Origin: Perognathus longimembris pacificus
Taxonomy: Eukaryota; Chordata; Mammalia; Rodentia; Heteromyidae
Direction: 5' to 3'
Length of the DNA stretch: 64,000 nucleotides
Assembly: GCF_023159225.1 (NCBI RefSeq)
Contig: NC_063181.1
Coordinates: forward strand, 7,957,606 to 8,021,605
The first letter of the stretch is position 1, and each line of letters opens with the position of its first letter. The translations under genes and the position numbers were made by a program. Below are positions 58,901 through 64,000 of the stretch, piece after piece. The notes under the pieces are model-generated. The model was not told the DNA's origin. It saw only the letters and a program-made list of their open reading frames with translations, and did not search any database.

Positions 58901-59859
58901 GAAGATGTCAGCTTTGTGTCCATACCCCCAGGGGTTTCTGACTTCCTCCGAGTCTCTTTCCTCCACATTGAGTGCCTCATGATTCCAAACTAAGCGGACC
59001 ACTCAACCAGGGGCTCGAACTCAGGGCCTGGGCGCTGTTCCTTAGCTTTTTCAGTCAAGGCCGGCACTCTACCACTTTAGTCACAGCTCCACTTCAGCTT
59101 TTTGCTGGTAACTTGGAGATAACTCTCTCATGGACTTTCCTGCCTGGGCTGGCTTTGAACTACAATCCTCAGATCTCAACCTCTTGATTAGGTAGGCCTG
59201 AGCCACCGGTGTCTGGATACACAGCGCTTTTTGTATGTGTGTTTTTTCCTTTTTAATGTTGTCCATGAATCTCGGGCGCCATCTCCTCAGGGGTTGGGTG
59301 CAGGTGTAGCTGGGGAAGAGGTCGTGTCATGGGACAATAGGTTCAGTGTCTCACGGCACCTGATTTAGCACCCTCCACCCACCCTTAGATGTGATTCCAG
59401 CTCACCTGTGTGTTTCTCCTAGCCCTGAAGCTGTCCTTCATCTACTTTCAATCTGTCATTCCCTTGAAGTCGTGGGACAAGCTCATGAGGCAGATGGGCC
59501 TGTCCGACAACGACATCCTCCTAGCCCGAGCGGTAGCACCGCACGACGCTCTGTACGAAATGCTGCTCAGGTGGCTGCAGAAGACAGGACGGCATGCCTC
59601 CCTCAACACCCTGCTCGACGCCTTGGAAACCCTGGGGGAGAGATGCGCCAGGGACAAAATTGAGGACCACGTGGTGCACTCTGGGAAGTTCGTCTACGAA
59701 GATGATGTGGCTGGGCCCAGGGCCGGGGGCTCCCACCCGTGCTCCCAGCTGAGAGCTGAGGACCACGGTTCAAAGCCAGCCCAGGCAGGAAAGCCCGTGA
59801 GATTCTTATCTCCAATGAACCACCAGAAACCTGGAATGGCGCTGTGGCTCAAGTGGTAG
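49146..59859 (+). CDS. TNFRSF10B-like: TRAIL receptor, TNFRSF10B-like, right copy (damaged exon 8 acceptor)
   Basis: Inverted paralogue of the left receptor. Exons: 49146-49223, 51333-51429, 53985-54098, 54835-54946, 55645-55892, 56635-56657, 57077-57247, 58485-58542, 59423-59859. Using all nine gives 1338 bp, 445 residues. Order: short signal peptide (MNSFAILARAALGLLAW), cysteine-rich repeats, TTTEPPTSTSS stalk, membrane segment, linker, full death domain, SINE-derived tail. Differences from the left copy: 53 codons missing in exon 1; membrane segment interrupted by an Arg and the KYRKKK run lost; new NDT sequon in exon 4; exon 8 acceptor AG changed to GG. A GAG trinucleotide three bases into exon 8 could serve as a weak in-frame acceptor; if exon 8 is skipped, exon 9 reads CCC-TGA and the death domain is lost. 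So it is either a full receptor or a decoy-like one. Confidence 0.88.
49224..51332 (+). other. Right receptor intron 1
   Basis: CpG-rich first part with a 16-bp tandem (GGCATGTCCGC(C/G)), SINE-empty site at about 50160 and a minus-strand B1-Geo at about 50865-51110. Confidence 0.6.
51333..51429 (+). CDS. TNFRSF10B-like: Right receptor exon 2
   Basis: 97 bp, phase 0 to 1, same sequence as left exon 2 (IQPGPASAVTLSRQPAAL through VSCKP). Confidence 0.9.
52330..52540 (-). repeat. IDL-Geo SINE (mirror of 25515)
   Basis: Complete dimer; same internal variants (ATATAGTACTGAGGAATTG) as the left-arm copy. Confidence 0.88.
53300..53515 (-). repeat. IDL-Geo SINE (mirror of 24541)
   Basis: Complete dimer with long poly-T on the plus strand, at the position expected from the left arm. 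Confidence 0.9.
53985..54098 (+). CDS. TNFRSF10B-like: Right receptor exon 3 (cysteine-rich repeat)
   Basis: 114 bp. Encodes GFYLSVECKCCLRCEAG through TCMHCSECRE. All cysteines of the left copy are kept. Confidence 0.93.
54835..54946 (+). CDS. TNFRSF10B-like: Right receptor exon 4 (cysteine-rich repeat)
   Basis: 112 bp. Encodes DQVVKTACTTTSNTVCQCKN then DTFRTTEAPEFCQRCRD. Lys-Thr-Asp of the left copy is Lys-Asn-Asp here, creating an Asn-Asp-Thr glycosylation sequon. Confidence 0.94.
54947..55644 (+). other. Right receptor intron 4, shortened
   Basis: About 0.7 kb against 1.7 kb in the left copy. Only one, chimeric, B1-Geo SINE remains (55190-55395). Confidence 0.75.
55190..55395 (+). repeat. 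Chimeric B1-Geo SINE marking a deletion
   Basis: The first part matches the left-arm SINE at 22690-22890, the second part (from AAAGTCCATTAACTCTAAC) the SINE at 21725-21945, with the roughly 1 kb between them absent. Confidence 0.82.
55645..55892 (+). CDS. TNFRSF10B-like: Right receptor exon 5 (stalk and membrane segment)
   Basis: 248 bp, one codon shorter than the left copy. Membrane segment WVIGGILGLVMIGFCV is followed by RYVVCTNRNLSS rather than VVCICKYRKKK, so the hydrophobic run is shorter and the basic stop-transfer cluster is gone. Confidence 0.92.
55893..57076 (+). other. Right receptor introns 5 and 6
   Basis: (CT)n-rich tract right after the exon 5 donor (55908-55945), a G run (56141-56154), minus-strand B1-Geo (about 56245-56500). 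Exon 6 lies within this interval. Confidence 0.6.
56635..56657 (+). CDS. TNFRSF10B-like: Right receptor exon 6 (23-bp micro-exon)
   Basis: Acceptor ttgcag, donor gtgagt; same sequence as in the left copy. Confidence 0.82.
57077..57247 (+). CDS. TNFRSF10B-like: Right receptor exon 7 (cytoplasmic linker)
   Basis: 171 bp, phase 0. Encodes AFSKCCTRPAEVQDNN through SPGEAQCLL; one residue change (S to C) from the left copy. Confidence 0.86.
57248..58484 (+). other. Right receptor intron 7
   Basis: Minus-strand B1-Geo (about 57500-57720) and IDL-Geo (58110-58316), both mirrored in the left arm. The 3' end has the altered acceptor. Confidence 0.65.
58110..58316 (-). repeat. IDL-Geo SINE (mirror of 18808)
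   Basis: Complete dimer in intron 7, matching the left-arm copy including the TACCCCTAGGCCATATTCCT variant. Confidence 0.88.
58485..58542 (+). CDS. TNFRSF10B-like: Right receptor exon 8, acceptor AG lost
   Basis: Coding sequence corresponds to EGPAKKRLLVPVDGVDPIE (58 bp, donor gtaagt intact), but the acceptor reads ttacgg (58479-58484) instead of ttacag. The next AG (58486-58487) is in frame and would drop one Glu codon, but sits in a GAG context, normally a poor acceptor. Confidence 0.75.
58543..59422 (+). other. Right receptor intron 8
   Basis: Minus-strand B1-Geo at about 59005-59220. About 130 bp present in left intron 8 are missing near 58709. Confidence 0.6.
59423..59859 (+). CDS. TNFRSF10B-like: Right receptor exon 9: death domain plus shorter SINE tail
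   Basis: Encodes the full death domain (VIPLKSWDKLMRQMG, MLLRWLQKTGRHAS, TLLDALETLGERCARD, KIEDHVVHSGKFVYEDD), then a SINE-derived tail. Frame in the SINE changes after NHQK relative to the left copy, giving PGMALWLKW and a stop at 59857-59859. Confidence 0.92.
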
Positions 59860-59905
59860 AGGGCTACCAGAGTTTAAGCCCCACAACCGACAAAAATAAA
59901 ACAAA
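59708..59905 (+). repeat. B1-Geo SINE exonised into the receptor C-terminus (right)
   Basis: Same insertion as at 17110-17300 in the left arm. Its A-rich end supplies AATAAA at 59895-59900, 36 bases after the stop codon, a plausible poly(A) signal. Confidence 0.85.
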
Positions 59906-61740
59906 CTAAAAACCATGATGTGGCCAGCTATGCAAAGTCACAGAGGTGATAGAATTTCTTAAGCACACTCTCTAGTTTGCCTTTTTTTCCCCTTGGATAA
60001 ACCAAAACCACTATAAGCACTTATTTATATTTATATACAGGTGTATATATATTTGTATGTAAATTTAATATATTTACTGTTGAAAGGGTTACATTTTTTT
60101 TTTTTTTTGCCAGTCCTGGGCCTTGGACTCAGGGCCTGAGCACTGTCCCTGGCTTCTTCTCGCTCAAGGCTAACATAACACTCTGCCGCTTGAGCCACAG
60201 CACTGCTTCTGGCGGTTTTCTGTATATGTGGTGCTGGGGAATCGAACCTAGGGCCTCGTGTATCCGAGGCAGGCACTCTTGCCACTAGGCCATATCCCCA
60301 GCCCGGGTTACATGTTTTTTAATGAATGCTATTATTATTGCTACGTTGTTTACGTGGTTAATTTGCTGAGTGAAGTAACATAGAAACAAAAAGTACAAAG
60401 GGAAGATGGCTCCTCTGGAATATCTTACTGCCTTCGTCTGGTTTCTCCTGTGTCTCAGCTAGGCCGATGACTGGAGTGCAGTGTTTACAAGCCTGACAGT
60501 TTTGTATTGTATTTCTTCTGGGTTGGGGGTGCCAGTGCTCATGTTCTTCCTACCTCAGCCTCGCAGGTGTGCTGGGATTACAGGTGTGCATCACCATTCC
60601 ACAAAACATGGTGTGCTATTGGTTCACTACCCCAGAGGGAGCTGACGTAACTTGAACTTCCACCCCTCCTTTGTTGCTGAGCTGGGAGAATGATTGATCA
60701 CAGGTGCTAAGGAAACTCCGTTACCTGCTGTTTCTAATGCTCGTTAGTGAACTCAGTCCTCTCTGGGCTCCCACAACTGCCTCGGTCTCAACGGAGAAGC
60801 CTTGTCAATGTGAAGCATTTGCCAATACAGGACTAGGATGGTGCCTCCCATCTGAACCCTAGAGCCATATGTGAGGGGATCATAGCCCTCTGTAATCATG
60901 AAACTCTGTGAACACTGAAACACCAATTCTTAACTGCTCTGACAGGAGGACTCAGAATGGTGCACGTGTTCAGATACTGACCAGTTTTGCTTTCTCCTTT
61001 TATTTGTGCCGATCCTAGGGCTTGAACTCAGGACCTGAGCATTATCCCTGAGCTTTCTTTTGCTCAAAGTTAGCACTATACTACTTGAACCAGAACTCAG
61101 AACTCTAATTTCAGCCCCCCCTCTTTTTGAACCAGAACTCTAATTTCAGTCCTTTTTTTTTTTTTGTTTTAAGAGCCAGAACTCTTAATTTCAGCCCCTC
61201 CTTTTTGTGTATGATTAATTGCAGATTCTGACTTTCATGTCTAGGCTGGCTTTGAACCTCAATCTTCAAGTCTCAGTCTTTAGAACGCTAAGATTTGTGA
61301 GCCACGAGGCCCTGGCTCTCACTTCTATTTTTACATCTCATTCAGCACTACCTGGAGTCCTTGTACTCTGGAGACAGATCAGGACAGGATGGTTGCTTGA
61401 GGCTAGCCCAGGCAAGCAATGAAATGAGCAAGACTTCATCTCAGGTGGTAAGAAGCCGGACATAGTGGTGTATACTTGTGGCTCAATTGGTAGAGAGCAG
61501 AGAGTCGGCCTAGAGAATTCAACTCCGGATTCAAACCCTAGTATCATTCTCTGAAAATGAAATCTGCGTTCGGTATACCAGCCGTTCTCGTGGTCTTACT
61601 CAGTTTCCTGGAGATGCCTTCCCAGGGCTTGAGGAACCTTCCCAAACCCAAGTGTTCAAAGCCTGGCCCAAGCTGGAAAGGGCCGACAAGATGCGACCAT
61701 GAAACAGTATTCGCCTCCGTCGTTGTTCATGCCTGATCAA
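59906..61740. other. Intergenic sequence downstream of right receptor
   Basis: Mirror of 15.5-17.1 kb with the extra IDL-Geo at 60.1 kb. A region of three repeated 'AACCAGAACTC/TAATTTCAG' units (61085-61200) is longer than its left counterpart. Confidence 0.55.
60094..60304 (-). repeat. IDL-Geo SINE, right arm only
   Basis: Flanked by GGGTTACAT on both sides (about 60086 and 60305). The left arm near 16925 has the empty site. Confidence 0.92.
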
Positions 61741-64000
61741 GCCTCGTGTTTCCCTTGGGAACATGTCCAGGATGCCACACAATACAAAGGAGGCCATTCG
61801 TTAAAAAATACTCATGTATTTATGAAGTCATGACCAAATTAAATATGAAACCTTATATAAAAAGAGGTGTGTTTTTTGTTAAATTTTTCCCCCAGCACAG
61901 AGTCTGGGGGAGCCGGTGTCCTGGTGGCTACTGCTCCTCCCCCCCCCTCGCCCCTTTGTCCCTTGTGTCCCTCAGCCTTGCCCTGCACCGGGGCATCTTC
62001 TGTGTCTGCCTCCCTGGAATCGGAGCACCCATTGCCGGGGGAGATAGAGTTCCGCACCTCCTCTCTCCCCGCTCTGGCTCCCCGAGGTGCAGGTTGGCTC
62101 TGGAGCTGGGGGCGGGGGGGAAGAGGGTAGTGGGTTCCTGAGGGGGCGAGCTGGCCCCGGTTGCTGGGTGGATGGGGAGTTTTATGGCCTCTTTGGCTCC
62201 TGTCAACCGTGCTGACAGCCGGTGAGTCTCCATCTTCATCAGTGGTGCCAGGTTGCTCAGTCCTGCAAGCACCTGAGACCAACCTCCACTCACAACTCCT
62301 GGAGGCCAGATGTGTCCCCAAGTCCTCCCCCCCCCCCCCCGGGAAGGCATGGGTGCTGCACTGGTCTCCTTCCTTCCCCCAAGGTCCTGTCCCCTGCCTT
62401 GGGTCTCCTTGAAGCCATGGGCAAAGTACACCCGCAGGGAGGCTGACCAGCCAGCAGAGGGCAGCACACAACCAGCTCCGCAGCCAGCCAGCTCCGGACT
62501 GGGGAGGCAGCTGTAAGCCTTGCAGAGTTCCCTGCACAGCCACTGCCACCTGCTTAACCAACCACCACCTAGTCCTTCTCCCGACAAGGCTTTAACCTCT
62601 GACCTCCAGGTCTTGGCACTACATGCTTCTTGTGTTTCTCAGTCTGCTCTTCCTAGACCAGCCGATCCAGGTCTAGGATCCAGCCTAGTGGGCCTCCTGG
62701 GCTGGTACCCACTGCTGGCGGGGGCTCCGTCTCCTGTGTCTCAAAGGATGCTGGGTGGTAAGGTGTGGCTTAGGAAACGAGGGAAAGGTCAACTTTAGCC
62801 CCCTTTGTGTCCTTCGATGGCTCAAGCTCCCGTTCTGACCTTCCAGTCCCACCCTGCCTCCTCTTCAGACTAACCTTGCTTTCCTTTTCCTCCTGCCCAG
62901 CTATGTCCTTTCTGCTGACATCTGACCCTTGCCCCGAGGTGTATGCCCCACAAGCCTTGTGGGATCACTGGAAGCGGGGGTGGGAGTGGGGATGGGGGGT
63001 GGGGGGGCTGAGCCTGCAGCAAGATGAGCAGACAAGGGTTGTTCTGCTGCTCTGAGCCCGGAAGTCAAGCCTCCCATTGCCCCTTGCCGACCTGGTGCCC
63101 CAGGAGGCTGAGGCCCGGATCTGGAAGTGCCTGAGGGCTAGGCCTGCCGCAGGCCCCAGGGGTGACAAGTCCATCCCGCAGGGAGCAGCTGCCCTCATCG
63201 AGGCCTCTGATGGGCTTGGTAAACTCGTGAGCTAGACTGGGTCTTCCTTCTTTGCGGAAACAGAGGGCAGAGCGGTTGGGTTGGTGGTGATTTTGTGTTT
63301 GGTTTTCATTTGTCTGTCCTTGGGAATTGTGGTTTTTTTGCTCATTTTCCCCCACCTCCTAAGGGGGGGCGGTGGGCCGAGGTGTAGGAAGGGCCCGGAG
63401 GAGCCTGGGATTGCTGTGCAGACCCCACCCTTCTTCCTCTCCACCCCAGCTGATTCCTGCCGCCATCCTGTCCACATGTGAGCAGTGCAGGAGGGGGACA
63501 CTGCACCGGGGGGTAACAGTACCCCCCTATACCCCCCATACCCCCTCATACCCCGGGCCTGGTGCTCTGCCCATGCCCACCACCTCCCCCGGCCTGCCGG
63601 AGCCGCCGCTGGGAAAGCCGAAGGCGAGTCTTCCCGTGTCCTCCGGCCGCCATTCTCCAGCACGCGGGGCTCCGCCTCGAGCTCAGACGCCTTCACCTCT
63701 CGCCGACTGCGTGGACGTGCTCGCGGAACCTTCCCGACCCTCACGTCCACGGACGGAGAGACACGGCGGGGGGACGGGCCGGATGGTCGCTGCTCACGGG
63801 GAAGGGGCCCGGCCCCCCTGCACCAAGCAGAGATCCAAACAGCGCAGCCGCCGCCGGCCGGAGCTCTCCCCCTCTCCCCGCGACGGCTGCGGCAGGGCGC
63901 CAGCGCTCCGGGCTCGTTCCCGCACCCCGCTTCCCGGCAGGCGGCTCCCCGGCCTGGATCTGGGGGCTGCGCAGGCAGCGCTGTTGGGATCCGGCTCCCC
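61741..64000 (-). other. RHOBTB2: Probable RHOBTB2 3' UTR, right-arm copy
   Basis: Reverse complement of 13310-15560. Position 64000 corresponds to 13310, about 144 bp downstream of the RHOBTB2 stop codon, so the coding exons should begin just outside the window. By gene order this should be the copy attached to the full-length gene. Confidence 0.55.

Larger units (their letters stand above)
39984..64000. repeat. Right arm of the large inverted duplication
   Basis: Reverse complement of left-arm sequence from 33598 to 13310, continuing past the window. Arm-specific changes are a solo LTR (40602-41253), a tandem duplication (43.5-50.6 kb), an insertion at 45.08-46.95 kb, L1/LTR/SINE insertions at 47.72-48.66 kb, a SINE-SINE deletion at 55.2-55.4 kb and an IDL-Geo at 60.1 kb. 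Confidence 0.92.

Overview
The window is nuclear DNA of a rodent of the superfamily Geomyoidea (kangaroo rats, pocket mice, pocket gophers). It is full of a dimeric SINE whose left half is a tRNA-Ala/ID-like unit and whose right half is the 'Geo' unit, a family (IDL-Geo) reported only from that superfamily. A second SINE type joins a 7SL/B1-like head to the same Geo tail (called B1-Geo here for convenience). The genes are those of the mammalian RHOBTB2 - TNFRSF10 - CHMP7 block (human 8p21.3), read here in reverse.

Layout. 1-7167: CHMP7 on the minus strand, coding exons 1-7 and the start of exon 8, with an apparent one-base frameshift in exon 4. 7.2-10.7 kb: CHMP7 CpG-rich promoter, a solo LTR, SINEs and a truncated LTR. 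10741-13166: only the last two coding exons of RHOBTB2 (plus strand), a 5'-truncated duplicate. 17107-29277: a complete nine-exon TRAIL death receptor (TNFRSF10B-like) on the minus strand. 33.6-39.98 kb: a spacer of LTR/retroviral, L1 and SINE debris. 39.98-64.0 kb: an inverted copy of the 33.59-13.31 kb sequence, carrying a second nine-exon TRAIL receptor on the plus strand (49146-59859) and the RHOBTB2 3' UTR on the minus strand; the second RHOBTB2 should continue beyond the window.

The main result is a large inverted duplication (arms of at least 20 kb, spacer about 6.4 kb) that made a head-to-head pair of TRAIL receptor genes. Turned over, the order is RHOBTB2, receptor, receptor, partial RHOBTB2, CHMP7, so the duplicated block includes the RHOBTB2 tail. 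The two receptors have diverged in telling ways: the right copy has lost 53 codons of exon 1, has a changed membrane/juxtamembrane segment, and has lost the AG acceptor of exon 8. Skipping exon 8 would stop translation before the death domain and give a decoy-type receptor. Both copies end in a SINE-derived tail, and the tails differ. Several SINEs and a solo LTR are present in one arm only, with target-site duplications and an empty site in the other arm; they date to after the duplication and argue against a simple assembly artefact. The right arm also carries a tandem duplication with a promoter-less remnant of receptor exon 1.

The receptors would act at the plasma membrane as TRAIL-binding proteins that signal apoptosis through the death domain. 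CHMP7 is an ESCRT-III protein of nuclear-envelope repair, and RHOBTB2 an atypical Rho/BTB adaptor for CUL3. They are linked by position, not by pathway. No RNA genes, CRISPR arrays or intact retroviral genes were seen.
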